Numbered from the stretch's first letter, positions 46,640-59,640 are shown. The stretch is DNA of 64,000 nt from Gnetum montanum (GCA_015680685.1 MNCI01002098.1:737873-801872); one strand, 5' to 3'. Made by a program: numbers and translations. The notes: generated from the sequence alone by a model not told the origin.

Positions 46640-47730
46640 CATGTTGATGAGGAGCTTGTTTAAGCTTATTGAATGCCTAAAACTATTTGATAATTTCTTC
46701 AATGAGGTTGATATCTCTTTCATCTTCCAAGATCATGTGATGAAGCAAAATAAAAATAAGAAGAAGAATGTATTAGCCAAGATGATCAAGTATAGCTCTT
46801 TGGGTAAGAGCATTAGGGCTAAGATAATCAACAAGGGAGATGCTAAGACCTATTGGGACACACGTGTGTAAGAATATCATGGGGTAAGTGAGCTAATGTA
46901 ATTGAAGTAATTGAAGATAAAGATTTAATTTGAGAATGTGTACATGATAGGAGGTAAGTCCCTTAATTCCTTTTTTGAGAGAATGTACAATATCACTAGG
47001 GACTTAGATGCATTTTAAGTTGGTTATAGTGAAGAAAAAAGAGTTCAAAATATCATCCAAATCCTCTTCAATCATTCCAAATACAAGCATACTATTTTGA
47101 TCCTCATTATCATAAGAAATCTCAAAATCCTAACCATTGATGAGCTTCTCTTTCATATGAGAGCCCATGATGAGCTAAAGTACACAAACAAAAAAAAGAA
47201 AAAAAAAGACAAACCAAGCCTTCTACTCTTATGAACCCCAAAGAGGAAGAGGAGGCAAGAGAATAAGCAAAGAAAGATGGGGACAAAATAAGTTTCAAAG
47301 TCACCAACATCCCAATAAAATTAGTTTGTAAATAACTCTTCCTAAAGAAAAGGAAAAGGAAGAGGCTTTTAAAGAGGTGGAAGAGTAGCATCTCAATAAG
47401 GAAAAAGTCAAGAATAAAATCAAAATCAAAGAAGGCAAGTGATATCCTAGGTGTAAGAAGTATGGAAACCTTAAGGAGCATTGTTAGTAAAACATAGGCT
47501 TTCTAACCCTTTCTCTTAACAAAGACACACTAAAAGTACAAGATGATTATGCTTTCATTAGTAACACATTAGTCCATGAAAAATGCAAGCAAGTTGATGG
47601 AGGCAAAGCAAGTTATTCATCCTCCATTAAAATTGGAGTTGGAAAATAAACCCTCACTCTTCATGATGACCATATCATTCAAGTAAGTGATGTTTTTTAT
47701 GTGCCCTTAATTTAGTTTCATTACTTTTAA
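46640..47730 (+). pseudogene. Ty1/copia gag and protease fragment
   Basis: NVLAKMIKYSSLGKSIRAKI then the capsid helix before YWDT (46770-46860), frame-shifted SLNSFFERMYNITRDLDAF (46945-47015), HMRAHDEL, a knuckle YPRCKKYGNLKEHC (about 47440-47485, with Cys and His replaced), and protease remnants SYSSSIKIGVGK then QVSDVFYVPLI, matching the copia protease motif ending DVLYVP. The active-site DSG part is missing. The fragment ends where the chromovirus LTR starts, so it may have been split by that insertion. Confidence 0.7.
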
Positions 47731-47752
47731 TAAGGAAAATATTATCACTAGG

Positions 47753-48610
47753 TGTAGGAACAGTTATTCTAAGCCCCTTTTTCATACCTATAGGTGGTTA
47801 AATACAAGTTTTGGGAAATTAGAAATATGTCTTGAAGATGAGAGATGTTTGGAGCAAGAGCTAAGATGTCATTAGAGACATCTACAATGGTTGGGAGACA
47901 TCTTGTTTACAAAGGATAAATTCTTCATGCTAGAGATATCTCTAGGGAGATGTCTCTCCTAGGTAGGAGATGTCTTGCCTTAGAAGAAGAGGTCTCATCC
48001 CAATAGGATATGCCTTTCCTTGCCAAGAGACACCTCATTTGAGAGCTTGAGTTATAAAGAGACATATTGTTAAGCATGTAGATGTCCTATACAACTAAGG
48101 AAAGATTTTAGTTAGTAGTTCCAAGTTAGAAAATAGCCAAAAAATAGATGAAAACAATGATGAAAATAGTTGAGAATCCTGAAGTTGGTCATGGGGAAAG
48201 TTTTCCTAGGGTTCTTATCTTAAATTTCATAAATATTGGTTTTTGTTTTCATGTTTTTTCATGAGATGAGATGAGTGTTGACCATCTAAGAGTTGGAAGA
48301 GAGATTTCATGAGTGTGTGTGCACCTCTTTGGTCAATTATATGCGTTTGACCATTGTAGCTCTTTATAGGTGTTGGATCTTAGTCCTATGTTATGAAAAT
48401 GATCTAGTGTGATTATGCCTTATATTGAGGTCAATATTTGTGTGGTTTTAGAGCCTCATCCTTTGCAATATCATTGAGGGTGTGAGTGATTTATGATGCT
48501 TATGCGATGTGGAATAACTATAATTGTAATTTTCTTTGGGTTAATTAAAGATAGTTTCCTTATTTTCTAGCAAATAAATTATCTTTATACATTTTAGATT
48601 CGGTGTGACC
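47753..48610 (+). repeat. 5' LTR of chromovirus-like element
   Basis: Matches 52425-53230: TAAGCCCCTTTTTCAT, GAAGATGTCTTGG-type words, GATGAGATGAGTG, GACCATTGTAGCTCTTT and GCAAATAAATTATCTT. The U3 contains a cluster of GAGATGTCTC/GAGACATCTC half-palindromes (47820-48020). Confidence 0.82.
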
Positions 48611-48999
48611 TTGCTCCAATGATTAGTTTTAGAGAGATAGGTTGATTATTCTTTGGAATTTGGTTGAGGTATTTTTATATCAATTTCATATAACTCCTAA
48701 GAAGAAATAGGTTCAAGTTCTAAATAGAGACATGAAGACAATGGAATATGCCTCTCAATTTATGGTTGCATGATTAGATAGGGTTAGGACCAAGGTACAT
48801 AGAAATGTAGGTCCCAGCCATATTTAGACTCATGGTGATGATGAGCATTCATGTTCAAATGATGACAAAGAAGTTTCTCAACCTAGTGGAGGGAGATTAT
48901 ATGAGAAGGAAACAAATTCCAACTATGCGAGTGTGGGAATCTAGAAACCTAGGATTATAGTGGGAGAATATCCAAATCTATGTCACAATCACAAGATTT

Positions 49000-49900
49000 C
49001 CATCACCTACATCTACTTCTTCTCACGACAAGCTTGATATTAAAGATGAAGCAAGGCTTGCTAGAGCATTCTAAAATGTTGCTAAAATCCCATATGTGGT
49101 ATTGAATACTTTTAATAGTGTAGATAACACCAATGCTTTTGCAAGTTGGCTGAAGGTACCTAACAAGCATTTTGAATTGGAAGAAGTACCAAATCAATTA
49201 AGGGTATGTATTGTTGAATCCAAATTCAAAGGTATGACTTTTACTTGGTGGAAAAATGAGTCCTAAAGCTATGAGAGGAAAAATTTTCAACCTATTAAAG
49301 ATTAGAATCTAATGAAATATATGTTTAGAAGAAAATTTGAACAGTCTCAAAAGAGGCAAAAGACAATCATGAAATTGAAATTCCTTTGACAAAATGACAA
49401 ACATGTTAAGGAGTTTTACATCAAAGTTTATGAACTATTCCATCAATCTTATATAAACTAGGAGCAATATGAATAAGCTTCAATCTTTCTTGGAGGTCTC
49501 AAAATGTTGTATCAATAGGAGTTGTTATTCTATAAATCACAAACTCTTGATGAGGCTTATGATTTGCACTCAAGTCAAAAAAGAAACTCAATGAATTTGG
49601 AAATAGGAGGCCAACAAGCTCATAAGGGGAAGGATATGGGATCCAAATTAGTGAAGGGATCCAAGTCAAGATTTAAAGATAGGATGACAACCATGATAAG
49701 AAGCAAGATGAGAGTGATGAGAAGGAAAAAGCAAAGAAGGACCAAGGTAAGAGAGGCAAGGATCAAGATAGCAACTCATCCAAGATTTTGAGCTTTAAAT
49801 GTGAAAAATGGGGATACAAGCAATGGAAATGTCCACTTCACAAGAAAACCAAGGGTAAGGATGTACAAACCATGAAAGTAGAGGAGACATCCAACCAAGC
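49000..49900 (+). pseudogene. Gag of chromovirus-like element
   Basis: Readable as FNSVDNTNAFASWLKVPNKHFELEEVPNQL in pieces, then VESKFKGMTFTWW, MFRRKFEQSQ, FLGGLKMLYQ and TLDEAYDL, the Retrotrans_gag fold of chromoviruses. The open stretch 49522-49791 is basic and linker-like. A CCHC knuckle follows in another frame at 49791-49850: FKCEKWGYKQWKCPLHKK, with one Cys and the His replaced. Stops and frame changes throughout. Confidence 0.78.
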
Positions 49901-50039
49901 TCTACAGAGAGGTAATCCTAATGGTCCTAAAATTGGGGAAGTTTATGAATTCAATTCTTATGCATTTATGAGAAATTTAAATAGAGGAGATTATCCAACA
50001 ATAAAATTATTATTTTGGATTGGGCCTAAATATTTGCTT

Positions 50040-50330
50040 ACTGGGGAATGAATTTATATTTTTGTTGATGGGGGAGCCCAAGAAAATTTTATTTCTTCTA
50101 GGATATTTACTAGATTGGGTTTAGTGAGAAAACCTCATACTAGGTCCTACAAGGTACATTGGTTTTTAAGAGACTTGTCTAAAGAGATAAGACAGTAATG
50201 TGTCTGGAAATTTAAAATCGGGAGTTACCATGATGTTTGAAATGTGATGTACTACTAATTGGTTGTGTTGATGTAATTATTGGAAGGTCTTGGAATTTGA
50301 TAATGGTGCTTAATTTGATGAATCAAGAAA
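50040..50330 (+). pseudogene. Protease of chromovirus-like element
   Basis: FVDGGAQENFIS (D-G-G where D-S-G is expected), FTRLGLV, SYKVHWFLRD and VWKFKIGSYHD, followed by decayed VIIGRSW-like sequence. Several TAG/TAA stops. Confidence 0.72.
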
Positions 50331-50579
50331 TGTATTGAGTGTAGCAAGACCTAATGGAATTCATGAGTTGATCCTTATGATAGCTAAAGAAGTAAGGTAA
50401 TAAAGCTCACCTAATGCTTTCTTAATTCTTCTTGAAGAGAGGGAATACATTATGGAAGATGATGAAGATAGTTTTAATTTTGTGTTTGTATCAAATATTA
50501 CTTCTAACCATGATGTTGTATACGTAGAACTTCCAATAGGTGTGTTAGTCTTGTAGGAGCAATTTTCTAGGGTGTTTAA

Positions 50580-51400
50580 AAGGGAATTAGATGAATGACC
50601 ACTAATGAGAAATGTAAAACACCAAATTGACTTCATCCTTGATACTACCATTCCAAATGAGAGAGCATACCAAATGGCACCAAATTAGTAGGGAAAAATA
50701 CAAAGGCAAGTGAAGGAGTTACTTGCAAATGATTTAATGAGAAAATCCATTTTACCTTGTGTAGTTCTAGTAGTACTTGTACCAATGAAGTATAGTAAAT
50801 AATGGAAAATGTGCATTGATTCAAAGACAATGAATAGAATAATAGTGAGGTACTAGTTTTCTCTTCCAAGAATGAATGATATTTTTTCTATCCTTACCAA
50901 TATATATGTTTTTAGTAAAATTGATTTGAAGAGTGGATATCATTAGATTTGGATTAGGCTAGGTGATGAATGAAAGGTAACTTTCAAAAAAATAGCTAAA
51001 TTGTTTTAAGTGGTTTGTGATGCTATTTGAACTAACAAATGCACCTGCTACATTCATGAGGTTGATGCATAATGTTCTTAAGAATTTTATTTATAAGTTT
51101 TGTATTGTCTTCTTTGATGATATTTTGGTGTAGAGCTCTAATAAGAAGGAGCACTTGGATCACTTAAGGAGAGTGTGTGTTAAAGTGAAGGAAGCACATT
51201 TGGTGATCAATGTAAAGAAGAGCCATTTCTTCAAAATGGAGATCACATATTTGGGACATGTGATTTCTAAAAATTAAATTTGGATGGAAGATACAAAGGT
51301 AAGGGATATTAGAGATTGGCCAACCCTTAAAAATGTTAGGAAGGTAAGATCATTTCTTAGCTTAGTAAGTTTTTATAGGTCATTCACAAAAAAATTCAAT
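50580..51400 (+). pseudogene. Reverse transcriptase of chromovirus-like element
   Basis: Domain motifs in order: KHQIDFILDTTIPN, RQVKELLANDLMRKS, a segment for CVDSR read as CIDSKTMNRI, SLPRMNDIFSILTN, FSKIDLKSGYH-stop-IWI, the active site FFDDILV at about 51110-51130 with both Asp kept, KEHLDHLRRV and YLGHVISKN. About ten stops and two frameshifts (near 50990 and 51010). Normal domain length. Confidence 0.88.
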
Positions 51401-51921
51401 GGTATTTGTTGGCCTATATTTTCTTTTCTTAAGAAGAATCAAGATTTCAAGTAGGGAGATGAGACCCAAAGAAGCTTTGACTTATTGAAGGAAAAAAAAA
51501 CTAGGGAACCAATGTTTGCAATACCATATTTCCAAAAGCTTTTTTAGTGGAGATGAATGAAAATGAACTTTTCATTAGAGGAGTGCTTTAATAAGAAGGT
51601 AGGTCAATTTCTTTCCTTTCAAAAAATTTGAATGATTCAAGATAGAAATATAGCATATATGAGAAGGCATTATATGCTATTCTTCATGCAATCAAGCATT
51701 GGAGGCATTACTTGTTGCCCAATGAGTTTACCTTGCTGATAGACCACAACTCACTTCAATTCCTCAATTCCCAAAAGAAGTTAAGTGCTAAACATATGAA
51801 GTGGATGGCACAATTTCATGAGTTAAATTTTATACTCAAGCACAAGAGTGAAAAAGGTAATGTAATGGTTGATGCATTGTCTAGGATGCATGTGGTGAAT
51901 TTTGGAATGCCTCAAGTATAA
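51401..51921 (+). pseudogene. RNase H of chromovirus-like element
   Basis: After SFYRSFTKKFNGI, the RNase H domain gives FLSKNLNDS, YSIYEKALYAILHAIKHWRHY and, in an open frame 51712-51921, LLPNEFTLLIDHNSL (catalytic Asp in DH), FLNSQKKLSAKHMKWMAQF and VMVDALSRM (final catalytic Asp). The Glu of the active site is present in YEKAL. The first Asp position is disturbed by stops. Confidence 0.87.
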
Positions 51922-51996
51922 GGTATGAATGATTTTGCTTATTTGTATGCACATGATTGTGATTTTCGGTAGGTTTGGAGAAGCCTCAAAGAATCA

Positions 51997-52290
51997 TTGT
52001 TTAGTATGATAGAAAAATGGAGGAACTATCATATTCAAGATGAATTTTTATTCAAAAATATGAAGTTCGGTATTTCCAATTATGATTTTAAAAGAAAAAT
52101 TTTAGTTGAAAAGCATAGTCATGGCATGGTAAGTCATATGGGTAAAGATAATACATTGATGATTATGCGTAGGTACTATTTTTGGCCTAGATTGGAATTT
52201 GAAGTTTCCAAATTTATAAAGGAATGTTTAACATATCATAAATTCAAAGGAAGTAAAGGACTAGATGGGCTTCAAGCACTCATGGAGTGA
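51997..52290 (+). pseudogene. Integrase N-terminal zinc finger, truncated
   Basis: Open for 97 residues: EKHSHGMVSHMGKDNTL supplies the two His, YYFWPRLEFEVSKFIKECLTYHKFKG supplies the first Cys while the second is Tyr (LTYHK). The sequence ends with LDGLQALME and TGA where GLYxPLP and then the catalytic core should follow. The core is missing, so this is an internal deletion reaching the 3' LTR. Confidence 0.85.
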
Positions 52291-52424
52291 AAGGCCTGAG
52301 TATTTAATCCATTGGAAGAATTAAACTATAGATGATGTTGTCTGGGTTCATGAGACCAAACTTGTTAAGTGGGGCATCACTTGTACCCCCAATTCCCATG
52401 TTTACTTGAGTTCACTTGTTGAAG

Positions 52425-53230
52425 GGTAGAAGAGCTACTATAAGGACATCTCTTCTTAGCCCCTTTTCATTTTTACAGGTTGTCGATTGTAGGTTTTGAG
52501 AAGCTAGGAAGATGTCTTGGAGATCAAATAGATGTTTGGACCAAGATATAATATGTCATAGGAGATAGCGCAAGTGGTTGGTAGATGTCTTGTTTAGAAA
52601 GGAGATGTCTTATCTTGGCTAGACGCATCTCTGGGGAGACATCTATCCTAGGTAGGATATGTCTCTATTGAGATGTCTTACCCTAGAAGGAGACATCTCA
52701 CCAAGCCTATAGAAATCCCATAAAATTGATGAAAGTTCTAAGTTGGTAGTTCTAAGTTAGGAAATATCCTAAAAAGATGAGAAGAACAAAAATGAAAATA
52801 ATTGAGAATCTCCATGTTGATCATAGGAAAGGTTTTTTCTAAGGTTCTCTTGAATTTAATAAATATTATTGTGTGTTTCTATGTTTTATCATGAGATGAA
52901 ATGAGCATTAAGTACTTGAGATTTGGAAGAAAGATTGCATAAGTATGAGTGCATATCTATAGTCAATTTTGTATGTTTGGCCATTGTAGCTCTTTGTGGG
53001 TGTTGGATCTTCATTCTGTGCTATGCAAGAAATCTACTGCAATTGTGTTTTACATTGAGATCAATCATTTTGTAGTTGTAGAGCCTCATGCTTAGCAATA
53101 TTGTTGAGGGTGTGAATGATTTATGTTATTTTTGGGTTGTTGAACTATTGTAATTGTAATCTTCTTTAAATTAATTAAAGATATCCAGTCTTCTTGTTTT
53201 CTAACAAATAAATTATCTTCATACATTCTA
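52425..53230 (+). repeat. 3' LTR of chromovirus-like element
   Basis: Preceded by GTTGAAGGG. Matches 47753-48610; has the same GAGATGTCT cluster at 52530-52700 and ends near ACATTCTAGATTCAGTG. Confidence 0.8.
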
Positions 53231-53413
53231 GATTCAGTGTATGTTTGAAGGGTTAAAGAAAAATGGAATGATATTTCTCTAGGATCAAAAATTATGAGGT
53301 ACTCATGGAAAGAGATCATAAATCATGGTTAAAAAAGTTCAAAACTTTCTGCCTCTAGCCTTCTCTGCAAATTTTAAAATGCCTATAAGTTATGGTTGAC
53401 TCTATTGACCTTT
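53231..53413 (+). repeat. Repeat I, copy 2, left part
   Basis: AAACTTTCTGCCTCTAGCCTTC and ATAAGTTATGGTTGACT match 37675-37740. Interrupted by the solo LTR and resumed at 54402. Confidence 0.6.
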
Positions 53414-54401
53414 TGCTATGTCAGAACCTTAGAAAATAGAGAAGCTAGAAATGTGGTTGTAATCTTGCAATGCTAAGAAAGAAAAATTTGATAAGATGAT
53501 TAAGTAAGTTCTTTGAAACAAGAGCTAAGACAACGAACAAGAGGTGAGCTAAAATAAGAGCTAAACAAGGATGAAAAAATAAGAGCTAAACTAGGATGAT
53601 GAAATGAGAGATGGAATAACAAAATAGGAGCTGAGATGAAAATAGAGTCCATAAGTCAAATGAAGATATTCTAAGGTCTACCAAGATGTCAAAATTTCAA
53701 AGAAATGGTCCAGAGTTCAAATTTCACTTGTAGGCCAGACATCCTAGATTGATAGCAGACATTCCAATTGTTGTTGGGACATCCCAAGGGAGACATCCTA
53801 ATTTTCTATGGGACATCCCATCAAAGTAGAAGTTGTTTACATGAAGACATTTCAACCTCGAATGGGGCATCCTAATTAGCCATTTCCTAGCTATTGCACA
53901 AATTCCAAGGAGTTTTTGGAACCTAAAGCACTATAAAACAAAGTGGAATTCTTAGGGAGAAAACACTATTCATCTTGGAATATTTATCATTATCTCCATC
54001 AAGTGGATTGGCTTTGTTCCTCATGGTGTTCATCATTTGTGAATTGTTATGAATCATTGTATGTATCGAGAGCTTTATTGCAAGGAATTTGTAAAGTAAG
54101 TTATAGGGTTGATGTGCTTCCTGCACGAAAGCATCTTCATTGAGCTTGTTAGGAACTTGTGGGGTTAAGTGTGTTCACAGTGACAAAACACTCTAGTATA
54201 GAGCTCAAATATTGTAAAGGTTGTGGTGTCCTTTAAGCCACATTTTTGAAGGAACAAATTCCAAAGGTGTGTAAGGATTCTACCCTCTAAGTGTGGACAT
54301 ACCTAAGTTGAGGAACCATGTAAATTTGTGTGCATTTTTGGTTTTCTTGGTTGTGTGAATTGGAAAACTTATTCAACCCCCTTGTAAGTTCTTGATCCAC
54401 A
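53414..54401 (+). repeat. Probable solo LTR of a copia-type element in repeat I
   Basis: About 1 kb absent from repeat I copy 1. Contains CACTATAAAACAAAG at 53930 (TATA box) and ends ATTCAACCCCCTTGTAAGTTCTTGATCCACA, in pieces typical of SIRE-type copia U5 ends. The U3 carries repeated GGGACATCC words (53745-53870). Ends are approximate and no target duplication was confirmed. Confidence 0.6.
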
Positions 54402-55490
54402 AACTCATGCTATAATACCATAACTCATGGTCTATAAAAATAGTATATTTTTCCTTATTTGCAATGCTGTGACTCTTAGTGAGGTCATGATATATCTTTA
54501 AGGATACCATAAATTGTGGTCAAATTGTGGTATAATTTGGGTGCTAAAATTAATCTTGAAAAGATGATGGAATAGAGCATTGATTGATCTAGGTTGGTAG
54601 AGGATGAAATGGATGTTTGAATAGTAGTGAAAAAAGCCTAAAATGGCTTAGATTAGAGGCCTCATACATGACTTGAAGAGCTAAGTTAAACTTTTAGTAA
54701 AACATGCTTTCTTAAACATCAATGAATATTTGGTTCACCAAGAAAATCCTTCTTCAACTAAAATTTCTTTTGATGGACTTATAACCACAAGAAATTGACA
54801 AAGTACATCAACAAAGATTGATATTCAAATAAGATCTTTTTCTTTCTTCTCTTGATTGATAATAGAGATGATATTGAATTGGAATAAGGTTGAAATTGAT
54901 GAAAATAATGAGAAATTGAAATTTAATTGAAATAGATGAAACTAAATGAGATAATTAAGACACAAATATGAAGGAAAATACTTGACTTATTCTATTTCTT
55001 TAAGCTTCAATCTTACATAAGTGAAGTTTGCTTGAAATGCCTCAAGTTTGATCATAGCTCATACATAGAATATATAGAAAAGTAAGGAGGTGCTTGGGAG
55101 CATATCCAAATATAATCATGACTATAAATAACCCATATAATGAGAGGAGACTTGTGGTTCCAACTCATGTGGGAATGTCACTTATGGACTTCATGTGGCT
55201 CCAACAAAGAAGGAATGACCACATAGGGCCTTGGGTGGTCCCAAGGGTGAGATGTGTGACATGTATCATTGGAGAACCTACATTTAACTTTACATTGACT
55301 TCTTCTTTTCTTTCATTTTTTAAATAGAAAATTATATCATATGGCATATTACATAAGGACATAGAGACATGGACCTACTTATATGACTTAACAACAACAT
55401 GGAAAATAAATAACTTTTACATCGATATGGAAAATAAAATTTACATGAGCATAGTACATATTAGGCTCCAAATATTTTCATTTATTGGAA
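54402..55490 (+). repeat. Repeat I, copy 2, right part
   Basis: Matches 37770-38727 and 45921-46010. TATAAATAACCC at 55122 corresponds to 38453. Uninterrupted at 55384, the point where copy 1 carries the 7.2-kb insertion. Confidence 0.7.
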
Positions 55491-55498
55491 TTATAATT

Positions 55499-55516
55499 GT
55501 GTGTGTGTGTGTGTGT
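55499..55516. repeat. (GT)9 microsatellite
   Basis: Nine uninterrupted GT units. Confidence 0.95.
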
Positions 55517-56846
55517 ATCTTGCTTGTGGCTATGCATAGTGGATCTCTTGAAGGTTTTTTGGTTAGCTAAGCATTGCTCCAACTTGATCTCTCAAGGTAG
55601 AGGAAATGTTCTTACTTTTACCACTTTTTTCTAAAGCTCAACCCTCTTTGAAATTATCTTATTAATTAAATTTTTTCTATTACTATAATCATTTTTTATT
55701 ATTTTTATTACTATAATTCATCATTTTCATAATTTTTCCTTTTATTTTCTGACTTTTCTAGCATCTTGTATCATCATCTTTTGACTGCAATGGTAGAGGC
55801 AGTCTTACTAGACATTACAATTTAAGGTCATAATGAAACTAAGCATTGAGATGAAATCTTGTGTATGTGATGTTTTGTGGAAATGATAACATTTGACGAT
55901 GATTTCTAGTAGACATTTTGGACATGTATGGATGCATTCAAAGTATTGAAAAGCTAGGAAGGAATGATTAGTTTATTAATATTAGTTGATCAATCAAGAA
56001 AAGTTGAGGTTGGAGCTAGTCCAACAACTTAGAGGCATGTAGTCAGTATCAATAGAGTTTCATTAACTAACATGATTTGTAAGAAGACAATACATGAATA
56101 GCTAGTAAGTTGATGTTAGGGATGGTCCATGACTTACAAAAAATAGTTAGTATCAAATCTTGATAAGGATAATAATGGGAAGATAGAGCATTAGGATAGC
56201 TATATGGTTAATAATAGTAATAGTAATAAAAATTATACAACTATTGGACATTCATGAGGGTGATCTAAAGGGGTAAGGTTCTCAAGAAAGAGGCCTTAAT
56301 GGCTAATTTAAGTTAGTATCAACCTTATAGTTATTTTAATATCTAATGTTGTAAACTTCACAAGAATATCATAGGTAGTGAGAATCATGGATTAATGATA
56401 GGTTATTACACTAATGACAATGGTAATGATATTAGTTGACAAATAAGTTAATGACTTATGGTTTGATTAATGAATTTGTTAATCAAAGCTACTATGGAAT
56501 CTAATAGTATGCTTTGTACCATGGGCCTCATCTTCCAACTTTGTTCTAATTGGCACTAAGATGATTTCCTCTACCATGAAGGTATTCTAATTAGTCCTAC
56601 ATGTGTTTTATGTAGATTATTGTTGAAGGCTTGGATGGATTTTCTAAGTGATGGTGCAAATAGTAAACTGGAGTGCATGATGAGAGTGATAGAGACTAGA
56701 TGGTGTATAACAAATAAAGGATTCAATCAATGTATTTTTTGGACCTATGTTATGAAATTTTAAAGTGACCTATGTGGTCATATTGTATCTCTTATAACTT
56801 TGTGCTTGAGATGTTGGTGTACAATTATATCGATTTTGTTATATGC
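55517..56846. other. Unassigned AT-rich sequence
   Basis: No open frame longer than about 60 codons, no retroelement motif. AATAGTAATAGTAAT-type low complexity near 56210. May be old intergenic DNA; it is the target flank of the element starting at 56847. Confidence 0.4.
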
Positions 56847-57720
56847 TAATGAGTGGTGAGGTACCCCTTACACTCAACCATACGAATCATAAGCATTCAT
56901 GCATGATCCGGTCAAATTCTGTAGACCTTAAGACTTCAAGTACACTAGTTCTAGGAAGTGAAATCTAATCATTACAATTGATGTCTTTCCAGTTACAGTT
57001 ATGAAATGCAAGGGTATGGTTAAGTGCAACTAAGGCATCTAATTTTTATTATTTTTAATGTTTTATCTTCTTGGTGCTTAAAATAAATGAATAAAGTAAT
57101 TTTTAATGGCTAATTTAATATAACTAATTAATCTCTAACTAATCCTAACATAAGTATCTAGTTCCACTTTCCGCACACATCCTAAACACATATAACGTTG
57201 CTAGGTTACCAAAAATTAAGTGTTGCTAGGATTACCAAGCATTATGTGCATGCTTAAAGTGATCATACTTATGTGCTTAATTAATTGCTCTTTAGCCTAG
57301 CTAACTTAGCTTAATTTAGCTTAATTACTTGAAAGAATTAAATAAAATTGCATAAAACATTAAATGCATAAATAAAATATTTAATCTAGCTAAAGCAATG
57401 TAAGGTTTATTAGAAAGCTTGTCTTTATTGGTACACACACTGCCATGCTTAGGTACAATAGTGCTCAAATAAAGATCTATACATTCAATGAATCTTGCTA
57501 TAGGAACTTGGAAAAATATTCTAACTTTGGGGAAGAAAAACTACAAGAGCTCTCCTATGCTATGATAAAACATATGTCCAAACCATGTGCCCAAGTGTTA
57601 TATTTATAGGCCAACACATATCTTGTGATAATAAATATCCAACATCACCTTTGAGCCCTTAATATCAAGTATTTGATATCAAGGATTCAATATTAAATCT
57701 AGACATAAAATAGTTCATCA
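56847..57720 (-). repeat. 3' LTR of copy C
   Basis: TAATGAGTGGTGAGGTACC (first G of TGATGAG changed to A) to AGTTCATCA; 874 bp. Followed outward by the polypurine-like AGAGGGGTATGG on the minus strand (57721-57740). Confidence 0.87.
57601..57608 (-). promoter_or_regulatory. TATA box, copy C LTR
   Basis: TATTTATA on plus; minus reads CCTATAAATATAACACTTGG, the same as in the LTR at 12640. Confidence 0.7.
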
Positions 57721-59640
57721 TACCATACCCCTCTGACTAAATGAAAGCTTGTTCTCGAGTGAACAAAAAGAGGAAAAAGTTCCTTACAAAATATTGGGAA
57801 GGTATGAGATTATTGACTCACATGCAAACTAGCTTAGATGGAACATATAGATTCTAAGTGTCCAAGTGTATGGATTTACAATCTTTTACATAATTGGATG
57901 TTCATGAAAATATAATTGAACACCCTAGCTAAAACTCTCATCTAACACCTTTGGCAGCTAAAGAATGAGAGAGAAGATTCCATGATCATGAAGGATCCTC
58001 ATCACATGGTGCTGTTCCTAATTCCATGGTGAAGATAGTCCCACCTTTAGTTCATGCTTCCAACCACAATCACAACAAAATCACAAATTAGTGTGCAATG
58101 TGTAACTTAGATCTTTTAGGTACCTTGTCTCATTGGTAGTTACACTTGGCTAGGTTGAGATTATGGTGGATTAATTCCTTAAGAGTGTTGGTGAGAAAAC
58201 TAAAAACTGGGGTGAAATGAATAAGTGGTCCATTACTAAATTTTAAAAAGCTAAAATGCAATGAAATACTTGAAGAGGGTTAAAGAATTCACAACAAAAA
58301 AAAGGAGGATTTCACTAAAAAACATTATGAAGATGCAAATAATTAGATGTCATTGATGGGGCACACAATAGTATTTGATTATGAGAATGTCTAAGGATAA
58401 AGAACTCAACTAACCCAACCAAAATGTATGTAAGTGGGACCTTCCCAAAGTAGGCACATGTCCTTTGCTGCTCTTCATAACCTCAAACCAAGGAGTCTAT
58501 GGGTGTCATGGGTGATTAATGGTTGCAGAATATTAATTATGAAAACCCAGAAGAAACTACCTTAGAAGTTTGACACATCAAACCAAGACATCAAACAACG
58601 TTATGAACACTAATAGTGAGCTGAAGTAAGGAAAAAATAAATGGATGAAAGAGAAAGTGGAATGGAATTCTTAATTAAGGTCACATTAAGTCTCTTATGA
58701 ATTTTGTAGTTAAATGACTTGATAAAATCCATCCTTAGTCCATACCAAAACCAACCATGTTCAATGACCTTGCATTTCCACTCTAAGACTGATCCACCCC
58801 CTTGAGACACAAGAGTGCTCCCATAGAACAACCACTATTCCTTGTTTAAGAAGAAAAGACAAGCAGAAAGTGAGAAAGGGCCTTAGTTAGAGGGGATCTT
58901 CAAGCATGGGTAACATGTATTTCTAGTAACATAACTAGTGCTTTTAGACCATTTATCTTATTCAAGGGATGCATTTTGAATTCCCATCATTTTGTTTTTG
59001 AAATGGAAACCACACCATGCAAAGAGTTAATTAAATTTCTATTATTGGTTAACATGGAATGGTAAGAAATCCATGAAAACACTCATGCACCCAAGTAAGT
59101 AGAAGGGTACAAAGAGTATTGAGTCCCCTTAAAGTCACACCCTATTCAAACCTTTGAATCCTTTCCAACTTTGAAAACTACCCAAGTCACAAGTTCATTA
59201 AAGTTTTAGTTAAGGAAAAGGGACCTCATACTTCCAAAATAGGGAAAAACATTTAGTTTGTAAATCAGTGGATGTTTTGGACTCACTGCCTATTTCATAA
59301 AAAAGAAACCATGTCTTAGTTATCAGTAACAAAATTCAAAGCTAGAATCTAAACACCAATAATTAAATAACTGGATAGCACATGCCCACATCAAGCAAAC
59401 CACATTATACCCAGTTGGTAATAAGGCACATTATTATTAGAACATAATAAGAAAATTGCACCATAATAAAGAAGAGTATACCATAAATTATAAAATATTA
59501 AAGAAAAACAATGTACTAATGATCTTATAAAACAAAAAATAATGGTCTAAAATAGTAGACAATAGAAAAGCAAAAAGATGTAAAAATAACAAAGTGTAAA
59601 ATATAAAAAGATGAGAAACTAAGGAGCCACTTATATGATT
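57721..59640 (-). other. Non-coding spacer and remnant of extra ORF (copy C)
   Basis: 57721-58080 corresponds to the 3' end of the extra ORF region of copy B (ATGATCATGAAGGATCCTCATC against TTTTGAAGGACCTTCATTG). 58081-59640 matches the spacer at 16320-18300 (GGGTAACATGTATTTCTAG near 58910; TCCTTTCCAACTTTG near 59160). No coding potential. Confidence 0.6.

Larger units (their letters stand above)
47753..53230 (+). mobile_element. Chromovirus-like Ty3/gypsy element, both LTRs, integrase core deleted
   Basis: 5' LTR (47753-48610), gag, protease, RT, RNase H, integrase zinc finger, 3' LTR (52425-53230), all plus strand, 5.5 kb. RT and RNase H motifs (WRHYLLPNEFTL, FLNSQKKLSAKHMKW, VDALSRM) are of chromovirus type. 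The integrase stops after the zinc finger, 130 bases before the 3' LTR, so catalytic core and any chromodomain are gone. No clear target duplication was found. Confidence 0.85.

Noticed and set aside
55094-55362. Overlapping 77- and 65-codon frames on both strands
   Set aside because: They lie in repeat I, and the matching stretch of copy 1 does not keep the frames.
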